Origin: F23-D06 sp963643165
GTDB taxonomy: Bacteria; Bacteroidota; Bacteroidia; Bacteroidales; WCHB1-69
DNA: 64,000 nt
Reading direction: 5' to 3'
NCBI GenBank assembly: GCA_963643165.1
Contig: CAVIJD010000004.1
Coordinates: forward strand, 20,766-84,765
Shown: one piece after another, positions 41,861 to 50,083 of the stretch
Position numbering within the stretch: position 1 is the first letter of the stretch
How the letters are laid out: each line of letters begins with the position of its first letter
Notes under the pieces: model-generated
Database searches by the model: none
Told to the model about the DNA's origin: nothing
The model's input: only the letters and a program-made list of their open reading frames with translations
Translations under genes and position numbers: made by a program

Positions 41861-44800
41861 TTATTTGTTAGCGTTATAGGCGACTTCGTACTCCTCGAAG
41901 CCCTCAATGATGTCGCCCACCTTAATATCGTTGCAACCGTCGATGTTCAAGCCGCAATCCTGTCCGGCCACCACCTCCTTGACGTCGTCTTTGAAGCGGC
42001 GCAGTGACCCGAGTTTGCCGGTATAGATGACGATACCGTCGCGGATAAGTCTGATTCGTCCAGAGCGTTGCAGTTTGCCGTCAAGCACCATACATCCGGC
42101 GATGTTGCCGACCTTGGAAATGTGGAACACTTCGCGGACTTCGATGTTGCAGACCACCTTCTCGCGGATTTCGGGAGAGTGCATGCCGGCGATAGCGTCT
42201 TTGATTTCGTTGATGGCGGTATAGATGATAGAATAGGTCCTGATGTCAATCTGCTCGGCCTCTGCCATCTTGCGGGCATTGGCGGACGGGCGCACTTGGA
42301 ATGCCACAATGAGGGCGTTAGAGGCGGCCGCCAGCATGACGTCCGTTTCAGTAACCATACCGACCGACTTGTGGATGACGTTGACCTGCACCTGTTCCGT
42401 GGAAAGCTTAAGCAGCGAGTCTGCCAAAGCCTCGACAGAGCCATCGACGTCACCCTTGACGATGATGTTGAGCTCTTTGAAGTCGCCGATGGCGATTCGG
42501 CGGCCGATTTCCTCCAAAGTAATATGTTTCTGGGTCCGGAGTCCCATTTCGCGGGTGAGGCGGGCCCGTTTAGTGGCGATCGTGCGAGCCTCCTGCTCCG
42601 TGTCGCACACCTTGAACGTGTCGCCGGCCTGCGGTGCGCCGTTCAAGCCTAACAGGAGCACGGGCGTAGCGGGGCCTGCCGACTTGACAGGCTGATTCCG
42701 TTCGTTGAACATAGCCTTCACCTTGCCGTAGTAATTGCCTGCCAAGATAGCATCGCCGACGCTGAGTGTGCCGTTTTGCACCAGCACCTTGGCTTCGTAG
42801 CCGCGGCCCTTGTCGAGCAGCGACTCGATGACGGCACCCGTGCCGTTGCGGTTGGGATTAGCCCTCAAGTTCAGCATTTCAGCCTCCAGCAACACTTTCT
42901 CAAGCAAATCCTTGACGTGGTCGCCGTGTTTGGCGTCAATCTCCTGGCATTGGTATTTTCCGCCCCAGTCTTCCACCAGGATGTTCATATTGGCGAGTTC
43001 CTCTTTTATCTTTTCCGGATTGGCGTTAGGTTTGTCTATTTTAGTGATAGCAAACACCATCGGCACGCCGGCAGCCTGTGCATGGTTGATGGCTTCCACC
43101 GTTTGGGGCATAACCGCGTCGTCGGCGGCGATGACGATGATACAGAGGTCTGTGATCTTGGCACCGCGGGCACGCATGGCCGTAAAAGCCTCATGGCCGG
43201 GGGTGTCCAGGAACGTAATCTTGCGGCCGTCTGAAAGTTGCACCAAATAGGCACCGATGTGCTGCGTGATGCCGCCGGCCTCGCCCGCAATCACATTCGT
43301 TTTGCGGATATAGTCAAGCAGCGACGTCTTGCCGTGGTCCACATGTCCCATAACGGTAATAATCGGGTGGCGCGGCTCGAGGTCTTCTTCATTGTCCGTA
43401 TCCGTCTGTTCTTCCTCCACGTCGGCGCCGATAAACTCTACTTGGAAGCCAAACTCTTCGGCAAGCAGCGTAATCGTTTCGGCATCAAGCCGCTGGTTTA
43501 TAGAGACAAAGAGCCCGATGCTCAAGCAGGTAGAGATAATCTCGTTCACCTCCTTGTTCATCAGCGTGGCCAATTCGTTTGCCGTCAGGAACTCCGTCAC
43601 CTTGAGCACTTTCTGGTTCTCTATAGCTTGCAGTTCCTGCTCTTCCATACGCTCATGGATCAACTGCCGTTTCTCCTTTCTGCGCTTCGAGGACTTGGTC
43701 TTCCCCGTCGGTTCCAGCCGCTGTTTTGTTTCCTTTATACGGCGTTGGATATCTTCGGGAGAAATCTCTGTCTTTTCGGGTTCGTTCTTTTTCTTATTGT
43801 CGTCGCGGCCGGCATTGTTTCCCGTCTTCACACCCGGAGTCTGTTTCAGGATGCGTTTCCGTTTCTTCTTTTTCTTGTCGTCATTGCTGCCGTGGCCATT
43901 GTCCTGTTTCTTCGAGGAGTCTTTCGTCTTCTCCACGGGCAGTTCGATTTTGCCCATAATCTTAGGGCCTTGGATTTTCTCCACACGTGTTTCGATGAAC
44001 TCGACTTCGCGGTCTGCCCGTCCAAACGGACTGGCAGCAGGCTTTGTTGCAGGTGCGGGAGTCGTTTCCGGCTTAGGTTCAGCAGGCTTCTCGGCCGGTT
44101 TCTCAACAGGTTTTTCAGCGGGTTTTTCTTCCGTTGCCTTAGCTTTCGGCTCTTTCTTCTTATTCAAAGCCGAAAGGTCAATTGTATCAATAACCTTAGG
44201 CTGTTCCAAATGGGGAACGACCGTCTCAATCTGTTCAGTTTCCTTATTTTCCTCCGTCGGAATCGACACTTCCGGCGTTGCAGGCACGGGGTCAGCGGGC
44301 TTCTCGGCGGGTGCGGGTTCCTCCACAGGCGCGGGTGTTTCGGCAGGCACGGGTTCTTCCGGAACCGGAGCCGGGTCCGGCGTGGGTGCCGGTTCTTCTT
44401 TCTCGGACTCCTCTTTCGGAGCGTCGTCCTTTCTAGCCTTTTTCTTGGAATCCAGATCTTGAAGGTCTATCTTTCCAAGAACTTTCGGGGTTGGAATTTC
44501 TGTTTCAATATGTTGGGGAGGATTGATAATAGAAGTGTTCTTAATGATGAGGTTCTCCTCAACAGGCTCGTCGCGCTCCTCTTTCTCCTTGGCAGGGGCG
44601 TTTTTCTCCTTGGCTTTGTTTTCGGATTTCGACTTAGCCACGAACGTTCCAATCTCAATCTTGTCCGCTTCTGACTTGATATGTTTTTCCTTGCCATACT
44701 CACGGAGAAGCAGATCATACATCTCCTCTGTCAGTTTGGTATTCCTGTCCTCTTTGATTTCGATGTTTTTCTTCTTGAACAGGGCAACAATCGTTTCGAC

Positions 44801-44863
44801 GGAGACATTGAACTCACTGGCGGCCTTGCCTAAACGTGGTATTTTTCTTTTTTCCTCTGACAT
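41861..44863 (-). CDS. infB: Translation initiation factor IF-2
   Basis: The 1000-aa GTPase places initiator tRNA on the ribosome. I start it at the Met at 44863 (MSEEKRKIPRLGKAASEFNVSVETIV, the IF2_N start); an in-frame upstream Met gives 33 extra atypical residues. A long disordered Pro/Glu/Lys region (~80-400) precedes the GTPase domain with G1 GHVDHGKTSLL (~505), G3 DTPGHEAF and G4 TKID (~605). Usual G4 is NKID, so Asn is replaced by Thr. Domains II, C1 and C2 follow (GDVDGSVEALADSL; GMHSPEIREKVVCNIEVREVF). It lies 61 bases after nusA. Confidence 0.97.
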   Translation of the reverse strand: MSEEKRKIPRLGKAASEFNVSVETIVALFKKKNIEIKEDRNTKLTEEMYDLLLREYGKEKHIKSEADKIEIGTFVAKSKSENKAKEKNAPAKEKEERDEPVEENLIIKNTSIINPPQHIETEIPTPKVLGKIDLQDLDSKKKARKDDAPKEESEKEEPAPTPDPAPVPEEPVPAETPAPVEEPAPAEKPADPVPATPEVSIPTEENKETEQIETVVPHLEQPKVIDTIDLSALNKKKEPKAKATEEKPAEKPVEKPAEKPAEPKPETTPAPATKPAASPFGRADREVEFIETRVEKIQGPKIMGKIELPVEKTKDSSKKQDNGHGSNDDKKKKKRKRILKQTPGVKTGNNAGRDDNKKKNEPEKTEISPEDIQRRIKETKQRLEPTGKTKSSKRRKEKRQLIHERMEEQELQAIENQKVLKVTEFLTANELATLMNKEVNEIISTCLSIGLFVSINQRLDAETITLLAEEFGFQVEFIGADVEEEQTDTDNEEDLEPRHPIITVMGHVDHGKTSLLDYIRKTNVIAGEAGGITQHIGAYLVQLSDGRKITFLDTPGHEAFTAMRARGAKITDLCIIVIAADDAVMPQTVEAINHAQAAGVPMVFAITKIDKPNANPEKIKEELANMNILVEDWGGKYQCQEIDAKHGDHVKDLLEKVLLEAEMLNLRANPNRNGTGAVIESLLDKGRGYEAKVLVQNGTLSVGDAILAGNYYGKVKAMFNERNQPVKSAGPATPVLLLGLNGAPQAGDTFKVCDTEQEARTIATKRARLTREMGLRTQKHITLEEIGRRIAIGDFKELNIIVKGDVDGSVEALADSLLKLSTEQVQVNVIHKSVGMVTETDVMLAAASNALIVAFQVRPSANARKMAEAEQIDIRTYSIIYTAINEIKDAIAGMHSPEIREKVVCNIEVREVFHISKVGNIAGCMVLDGKLQRSGRIRLIRDGIVIYTGKLGSLRRFKDDVKEVVAGQDCGLNIDGCNDIKVGDIIEGFEEYEVAYNANK

Positions 44864-44924
44864 ATTGATTTTTAAAAACTTACAAATGTTTTCGTTGACA
44901 AATGGACCTTTTACGGGAGTCTGG

Positions 44925-46172
44925 TTATTCAGTAATGTCCAGTTCTTCCTTGACGGCTGCAATCATAGCATCTACGGTCTCCTCTTCGAGGTCGGTGCGT
45001 TTAATCAGCTCGTTGCGGTCAATGGCCAACACGCTCTTGGCGGTATCGCAGCCGATGCCGACGAAAGCGTCAATCACCCATTGGTCAAACACATCCGAAA
45101 ACTCAGTCAACGGCACATCCTCTTCCTGGGCCACATCGTCCCTGAACACGTCAATCTCGTAGCCTGAGAGTTTAGAAGCCAACTTGATGTTGTAGCCGCC
45201 CTTTCCGATGGCCAGGGAGACTTGGTCGGACTTCATATACACATTGGCGGTTTTGTTTTCCTCGTCAAGTTCGATAGAAGAGATCTTGGCGGGGCTCAGC
45301 GACCTGGAAATGAGCAATTCGTTGTTAGAAGTATAGTTGATGATATCGATATTCTCGTTTCTGAGTTCGCGCACGATGCTGTGGATGCGGCTTCCTTTCA
45401 TGCCGACGCAAGCGCCCACGGGGTCGATGCGGTCGTCAAATGACTCCACCAGCACCTTGGCACGTTCGCCCGGGGCACGCACCACGTTTTTGATGGTGAT
45501 GAGGCCGTCGTAAACTTCGGGAATCTCGCTTTCCATCAAGCGTTCCAGGAAAACGGGGGAGGTTCGGGAGATGATGATGCGCGGCGAAGAGGACTGCACC
45601 TCCACACGAGCCACAACTGCTGTCAGCGTGTCGCCTTTCTTGTATTTGTCGGCGGGTATCTGTTCAGCCTTCGGAAGAACGAGTTCTACATGGTCTTCAT
45701 CGTAAACCAGGATTTCCTTGCGCCAGACCTGGTTCACCTCGCCGCTGATCAGTTCGCCTATGCGGTGTTCATATTTCTTGTAAATCACATCCTTCTCATA
45801 TTCCATAATCTTGGAACTCAGGTTCTGGCGCAGAGCCAGGATCTCGCGCCGTGCAAAGTCAGACAGCTTGATCTTTTTGACAAGCTCTTCACCGATCTCG
45901 AAATCCGGTTCAACTTTAATGGCGTCTGAAAGTGCAATCTGATTCCCTTCGTCCTCCACTTCGCCGTCCTCCACAATCTCAAGCGTGTGCTGGATCTCCA
46001 GGTCTCCGCGGTCAACGTTCACAATGATGTCGAATTTGGCATCCGGCCCGTATTTCTTGAGCAGAGCGGAACGGAACACGTCCTCCAGTATGTGCATCAG
46101 CGTCTCACGGTCTATGCTCTTGGATTCCTTGAATTCCGCAAAGGTGTCGATAAGATTTACATGTTCTTCCAT
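44925..46172 (-). CDS. nusA: Transcription termination/antitermination factor NusA
   Basis: The 415-aa protein has the N-terminal RNA-polymerase-binding domain (DTFAEFKESKSIDRETLMHILEDVFRSALLKKYGPDAKFDI). An S1 domain (~135-200, GELISGEVNQVWRKEILVYDEDHVELVLP) and two KH domains (DPVGACVGMKGSRIHSIVRELRNENIDII; VYMKSDQVSLAIGKGGYNIKLASKLSG) follow. A C-terminal helical extension completes it, without the acidic repeats of enterobacterial NusA. It is co-transcribed with infB and pdxA. rimP, which commonly precedes nusA, is not present here; a tRNA terminator lies upstream instead. Confidence 0.96.
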   Translation of the reverse strand: MEEHVNLIDTFAEFKESKSIDRETLMHILEDVFRSALLKKYGPDAKFDIIVNVDRGDLEIQHTLEIVEDGEVEDEGNQIALSDAIKVEPDFEIGEELVKKIKLSDFARREILALRQNLSSKIMEYEKDVIYKKYEHRIGELISGEVNQVWRKEILVYDEDHVELVLPKAEQIPADKYKKGDTLTAVVARVEVQSSSPRIIISRTSPVFLERLMESEIPEVYDGLITIKNVVRAPGERAKVLVESFDDRIDPVGACVGMKGSRIHSIVRELRNENIDIINYTSNNELLISRSLSPAKISSIELDEENKTANVYMKSDQVSLAIGKGGYNIKLASKLSGYEIDVFRDDVAQEEDVPLTEFSDVFDQWVIDAFVGIGCDTAKSVLAIDRNELIKRTDLEEETVDAMIAAVKEELDITE

Positions 46173-46228
46173 TTTTATCCGTTTAATGTTATTGTGTCGT
46201 TTTTATTTTCGTTAATATCAATCATTTA

Positions 46229-46259
46229 TAAAAAAACTCCCACCTTACCGGGTGAGAGT
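46229..46259 (-). terminator. Terminator of tRNA-Gln
   Basis: On the minus strand ACTCTCACC (46259-46251) pairs with GGTGGGAGT (46244-46236) with one G-U pair, then seven T. It insulates the tRNA from nusA. Confidence 0.88.
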
Positions 46260-46266
46260 TCGTTCG

Positions 46267-46337
46267 TTGAGCTAGCAGGATTCGAACCTACACAGACAGT
46301 ACCAAAAACTGTAGTGCTACCGTTACACCATAGCTCA
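46267..46337 (-). tRNA. tRNA-Gln (anticodon TTG)
   Basis: The minus strand folds as a full cloverleaf of 71 bases. The acceptor arms are TGAGCTA and TAGCTCA with discriminator A. The anticodon loop TTTTGGT gives TTG, and the T arm contains GGTTCGAATCC. CCA is not encoded (the next bases are CGA). The -7 box at 46363-46370 and the terminator at 46229-46259 make it a single-gene transcript. Confidence 0.95.
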
Positions 46338-46362
46338 ATAGCCTTGGTAGTTTTTGAGGCTG

Positions 46363-46370
46363 CAAAACTA
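46363..46370 (-). promoter_or_regulatory. -7 box for tRNA-Gln
   Basis: The minus strand reads TAGTTTTG, matching TAnnTTTG, 25 bases before the mature 5' end of the tRNA. Confidence 0.6.
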
Positions 46371-46673
46371 CACTTTTTTTCAATCTATAGCAGTTTTCGG
46401 AAAAAAATATTTTCGCGGCGGGAATAGGCCTTTCACCGCCACGGCTGTATGCACACTGCCCTGACTGTAAAGTCAAGACTTTGATGGTCTATTTTACAAG
46501 TCTTTTCCCGTTATCGTCATCCTGTATTCTGCTGCATGATATGTCGCAAACATACCAGTACTACCTTTCATCCTTCCAACATTCCAGAGCGCGAAAAACA
46601 GCAGAACTTTTGCACGAGCAGACTGATTTCAAAAAAAAATTTCTTTCCGATGCCGAGCATATCAAAATAATTG
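46371..46673. other. Intergenic spacer between two tRNA genes
   Basis: No supported gene or hairpin was seen in this 303-base stretch. Short frames on both strands lack start context and codon bias. It holds the upstream parts of the two divergent tRNA promoters. Confidence 0.6.
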
Positions 46674-46681
46674 TACTTTTG
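46674..46681 (+). promoter_or_regulatory. -7 box for tRNA-Arg
   Basis: TACTTTTG matches TAnnTTTG and lies 19 bases before the tRNA 5' end. Confidence 0.65.
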
Positions 46682-46700
46682 CGCCGTCAAAAAAGACAAC

Positions 46701-46777
46701 GGCCCATTAGCTCAACTGAATAGAGTATTTGACTACGGATCAAAAGGTTGCAGGTTTGAATCCTGCATGGGTCACCA
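46701..46777 (+). tRNA. tRNA-Arg (anticodon ACG), CCA encoded
   Basis: The acceptor arms GGCCCAT (46701-46707) and ATGGGTC (46767-46773) pair with one G-U. The anticodon stem TTTGA/TCAAA encloses CTACGGA, giving ACG. The T arm contains GGTTTGAATCC. Discriminator A (46774) is followed by an encoded CCA (46775-46777). Anticodon ACG implies A34 deamination by TadA. A hairpin terminator follows directly. Confidence 0.95.
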
Positions 46778-46780
46778 AGG

Positions 46781-46819
46781 AAAGCAGAAACGCGACCATG
46801 GCGGTTTCTGCTTTTTTTC
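46781..46819 (+). terminator. Terminator of tRNA-Arg
   Basis: AGCAGAAAC (46783-46791) pairs with GTTTCTGCT (46804-46812), with further GC closing inside, then a T7 run. Confidence 0.88.
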
Positions 46820-47038
46820 TTTCTGTCTTGTGCTAAATTCGGCAAGTTGTGGGGTCTTTCTGTTGCCGACATATCCATAAACAGTGAAACATTATTCTCT
46901 TGGGTCGCAATGTTTGCAGATGCACCCCGAAAAGAGGTTTGCCGGCAACGAAAAGAAAATCGAAGCGATGAAAATCTTCTTCATAATTGTGATTTTTTAA
47001 GGGTTAATAAAAACGCTGCAAATAAAGCATAAATTGCT

Positions 47039-47046
47039 TACTTTTG
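47039..47046 (+). promoter_or_regulatory. -7 box for the beta-helix protein
   Basis: TACTTTTG lies 17 bases before the chosen start at 47064. An in-frame upstream Met codon at 47034 would precede this box and is rejected for that reason. The 220 bases between the tRNA-Arg terminator and this box show no supported feature. Confidence 0.65.
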
Positions 47047-47063
47047 CCGCCTTAACCTACGCT

Positions 47064-49019
47064 ATGCAAACACGTTTGTCCTGTTTTACAATAATTGTCG
47101 TCCTTGCGCTAATGTCAGTGCCAAACCGCAGCCTCTCGCAAACCGCCCCTTTGTCGCCATTTGCCTTCGGCCTGGCTGAGGCCACCTCCGACAGTGCCCG
47201 CTACGAAACGCTCTACCGCACCCATATAGCGGCCATTGCGGCTGGCGTGCCCGTTGACTACAGCGGTATCGACTCCCTGTCCATCGAGATTCCCACGACA
47301 GCAAAGAGCATCCCCCTGACACAAAACACCGACTTTGCCGGACTGCGGCTTCGCGTCCTCAACCGTGCCAAGCACTGCTACCTGTTTGAACGCGCAAATA
47401 TTGCAGATTCCATCCAAGTGACAAAAGCCCAAATTGACAGCGCCGCCTTCCAGACTGTGCCAGAACTGGCTGCCGGCCTTCACCAACTGATTATACAAGA
47501 CACGACACCATGGGTCGAGAAGAGACTTGGATACCGCTACGGGGCCGTGCGCAAAGACATCATCCTCGTTAAAGACGGTGTCGCGCAAAACCATCCCGTC
47601 TCGCCTTATAACAACGAGCAGTCATGGCCAAGTTGCACCTACAGTGCCGTCAGCGAAGAGCCTACTGCCATCAGCAACCTGACCCTCATCCGAGACGACT
47701 CGTGTACCTTTAAGACCTACTGCTTCAGACTGGAACACCTGAACAATCTGCGGATCAGCAACATCACCATCCTAACCCCCGAAAGCGACCTGGTTGCCGA
47801 CGAAGCCATCTCCATCAGCAACTGCACCAATGTCACCCTGACGGACGTGACTATACGGGGCTCTTACTCGCGCACCAACTACTACGGATACGGCATCCTG
47901 ATGAACAACGTCTGGAACAGCCAGTTCATTCGTTTTACGGGCTATGCCGACTGGGGCATCTTCGGCACCAACAACCTCAACACGGTCGAACTGCAGAACT
48001 GCGACCTCAACCGCTTTGACATTCACTGTTACGGGCGCGACGTCACCTTCCGCAACTGCACCTTTTCTGAACTCTACAACCAATTCTCGTCCGTTTTCGG
48101 AAAAGTAGCGTTCCACAAATGCCGTTTCACCAACTTTGTCCCCATTCTGATAGAGCCCTCCTACAACGCATACACCGGATTTGAGGTGCTCTTTGAAAAC
48201 TGTGTCTTTGATGCCGCCGTGGGGCGCAACTACCTGATCCAAGCCGGGCAGTTCACCGACGGTCCCAACAGCCGCCCGGAACTTTCGGAAAAATGCTGGC
48301 CCAATGTCACCATCAAGAACCTCACCGTCAACGTGCCGGACAAAGTACACCAAATCATCCTCTTCAAGCCCAGAAAAAGCGTGCCGGCACAACAGGAAGT
48401 CGGCTACTTGTCCAAAATATCCGTCAGCGGCGTCAAATTCAACCCAAACACCGAGGGACATGCTGCCAGTTTTTGCCTTTGCAGCGAGAAAGTGCAACTT
48501 GCCGGCAGACTTTCGTGCAACGTCAGCAGTCTGAACATCCTGCCTTTGCCCGACAGCAAAATCACCCAGGCCACCAAGAAAAACAGTTGCCCCGCGAGTC
48601 TCCACATCAACCTCAAAAGCAAGTCTGAGAAAGACGCCATCCGCATTTCGGGCTCACGGCTCAACTATAACGTCTCGGCCAATGCTGAATATCCCATCAT
48701 CTTCGACAAGTGTACCTTAGGACTGGTTCGCAACACGCCAAGTTCCTTCCCAAAACATGCCACACACACCTACCGGAACTGTAAGATATACCTCAACTGC
48801 TGCGACGACGCACGTTACTACATTGACAACCACGCCCTTTACGAGCGGTGTATATTCATTCCATGCGACCCTAAAATGCAGGTCGATTTCATCGGCAAAG
48901 ACAATGCCGTGACATTCCGGAACTGCACCGTCCAAAAGCGGAGCGGACTGCTGCGCGGGGGCTCTTACAACAACACAGAGTTCTCAAATTGGACGCTGAA
49001 AGGTTCTTACAACCGCTAA
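47064..49019 (+). CDS. Secreted right-handed parallel beta-helix protein, 651 aa
   Basis: A signal peptide (MQTRLSCFTIIVVLALMSVP to about residue 26, cleavage near SLSQ) is followed by a ~130-residue N-terminal region. A long series of beta-helix coils then runs from ~170 to 640, with Asn ladders and C-x-F/V turns (ISNCTNVTLTDVTIRGSYS; LQNCDLNRFDIHCYGRDVTFRNCTFSEL; ECLFENCVFDA-like turns). Such folds occur in polysaccharide lyases, epimerases and adhesins, but I see no catalytic Asp/Lys set and name no activity. There are many Cys. The patatin-like gene follows after 30 bases and may be co-transcribed. Confidence 0.75.
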   Translation: MQTRLSCFTIIVVLALMSVPNRSLSQTAPLSPFAFGLAEATSDSARYETLYRTHIAAIAAGVPVDYSGIDSLSIEIPTTAKSIPLTQNTDFAGLRLRVLNRAKHCYLFERANIADSIQVTKAQIDSAAFQTVPELAAGLHQLIIQDTTPWVEKRLGYRYGAVRKDIILVKDGVAQNHPVSPYNNEQSWPSCTYSAVSEEPTAISNLTLIRDDSCTFKTYCFRLEHLNNLRISNITILTPESDLVADEAISISNCTNVTLTDVTIRGSYSRTNYYGYGILMNNVWNSQFIRFTGYADWGIFGTNNLNTVELQNCDLNRFDIHCYGRDVTFRNCTFSELYNQFSSVFGKVAFHKCRFTNFVPILIEPSYNAYTGFEVLFENCVFDAAVGRNYLIQAGQFTDGPNSRPELSEKCWPNVTIKNLTVNVPDKVHQIILFKPRKSVPAQQEVGYLSKISVSGVKFNPNTEGHAASFCLCSEKVQLAGRLSCNVSSLNILPLPDSKITQATKKNSCPASLHINLKSKSEKDAIRISGSRLNYNVSANAEYPIIFDKCTLGLVRNTPSSFPKHATHTYRNCKIYLNCCDDARYYIDNHALYERCIFIPCDPKMQVDFIGKDNAVTFRNCTVQKRSGLLRGGSYNNTEFSNWTLKGSYNR

Positions 49020-49049
49020 AACGCACCACGCCTAAAAAAGCATAACAAC

Positions 49050-49865
49050 ATGAAAAAAAGACTGTTCATCTTCCTTTTAATAACATTTCCGATGCTTCTG
49101 CATGCCCAAAAGACAGGCGTCTCGTTAAGCGGAGGGGCGGCATTAGGATACGCCCACATCGGCTTTTTGCAAGCCATGGACGAGGCCGGCATCAAACCTG
49201 ACTGCATCACAGGAACCTCTATGGGCGCCATCATGGGCATGATGTACTGTGCCGGCTATTCGCCAGAGAAAATCAAACAGATTGTAAAAGACGAGCGTAT
49301 GGATGAATTGGTGGTTCTGGCGCGTCCCGGACTACACCACAACGGCGGCCTCGTAGGGACGGAAAAAATACAGCAAGTGCTGCTTAAATATGTGCCACAC
49401 AACAGTTTCGACTCTCTGAAAATTCCCTTTTACTGCTGCACTGTCAACATGAACACCTTAGAACTGATATACCGCGGCAAAGGCGACCAACTGGTGCAAT
49501 ATGTGATGGCCTCTGCCGCCGTGCCGGCCATATTTGCGCCGGTCACCATCGACGGCGACTATTACGTTGACGGCGGCGTGTCGTGCAATCTGCCCGTACA
49601 ACCGCTGATAGACGAGAAGTGCGACAAGAGGATAGCGGCAAACCTGCGTCTTGTTAAACCGATGAACAACCTGAAACCGAAAACAATTTGGCTTCGTGCC
49701 TTCATGTACAGCATGTTGTCCACCTCGCTGAAAACCTTGCCGATGTTCACAGACACGGTTGAGATAGACCCCGGCGCCTGCCGGATGTACGACTTCAACC
49801 GGTTAGATGACCTGTGCGAAATAGGCTACCGGGCAGGCCGAAAATATTTCAGCAAGAAACCTTGA
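49050..49865 (+). CDS. Exported patatin-like phospholipase
   Basis: The 271-aa protein has a signal peptide (MKKRLFIFLLITFPMLLHAQ) and a patatin fold. The catalytic dyad is Ser57 in GTSMG and Asp174 in VDGGVS. The oxyanion loop, usually SGGGxRG, is here SGGAALG (27-33): the third Gly is Ala and the basic residue is Leu. That may lower or alter lipase activity. The export signal points to action in the periplasm or outer membrane. It is shorter than the Bacteroidota forms that carry a C-terminal barrel. Confidence 0.88.
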   Translation: MKKRLFIFLLITFPMLLHAQKTGVSLSGGAALGYAHIGFLQAMDEAGIKPDCITGTSMGAIMGMMYCAGYSPEKIKQIVKDERMDELVVLARPGLHHNGGLVGTEKIQQVLLKYVPHNSFDSLKIPFYCCTVNMNTLELIYRGKGDQLVQYVMASAAVPAIFAPVTIDGDYYVDGGVSCNLPVQPLIDEKCDKRIAANLRLVKPMNNLKPKTIWLRAFMYSMLSTSLKTLPMFTDTVEIDPGACRMYDFNRLDDLCEIGYRAGRKYFSKKP

Positions 49866-49891
49866 AAACGGCAAGTATCTAAAAAAACAGC

Positions 49892-49935
49892 AAAAAGAAA
49901 CGTCAGTTTTCCTGTTCCTGACGTTTCCTTTTTTT
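49892..49935. terminator. Bidirectional terminator overlapping a gene end
   Basis: GAAACGTCAG (49897-49906) pairs with CTGACGTTTC (49918-49927), with A and T tracts on both sides. It ends the patatin gene and, on the minus strand, overlaps the last codons of the 59-aa protein gene. Confidence 0.85.
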
Positions 49936-50082
49936 CTCCAAAAGGGCATACCCTACCCAATAGGCTATCGTGACCGCGAGAAAGATGCCCATCACTATCG
50001 GAAACCGTTCCTTGATTTCCATAAAAGTGAACGGTATAAGGCAAAGGGCAAGAATCATAAAATAACGGAGCGCAGCCTTCAT
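49903..50082 (-). CDS. Small two-helix membrane protein, 59 aa
   Basis: Starting at the Met at 50082, the peptide has two membrane helices (residues ~6-21, RYFMILALCLIPFTFM, and ~27-47, FPIVMGIFLAVTIAYWVGYAL) and a basic tail (KKRKRQEQEN). The start lies immediately after the valS stop. A longer frame would overlap valS and is not favoured. No family recognised. It is the last gene of the purC-valS run and its final codons lie inside the terminator hairpin. Confidence 0.7.
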   Translation of the reverse strand: MKAALRYFMILALCLIPFTFMEIKERFPIVMGIFLAVTIAYWVGYALLEKKRKRQEQEN

Positions 50083-50083
50083 A

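Noticed and set aside
43238..44674. 478-codon open frame on the plus strand
   Set aside because: It is antisense to the low-complexity region of infB; Phe/Leu/Arg-rich translation is a complement artefact.
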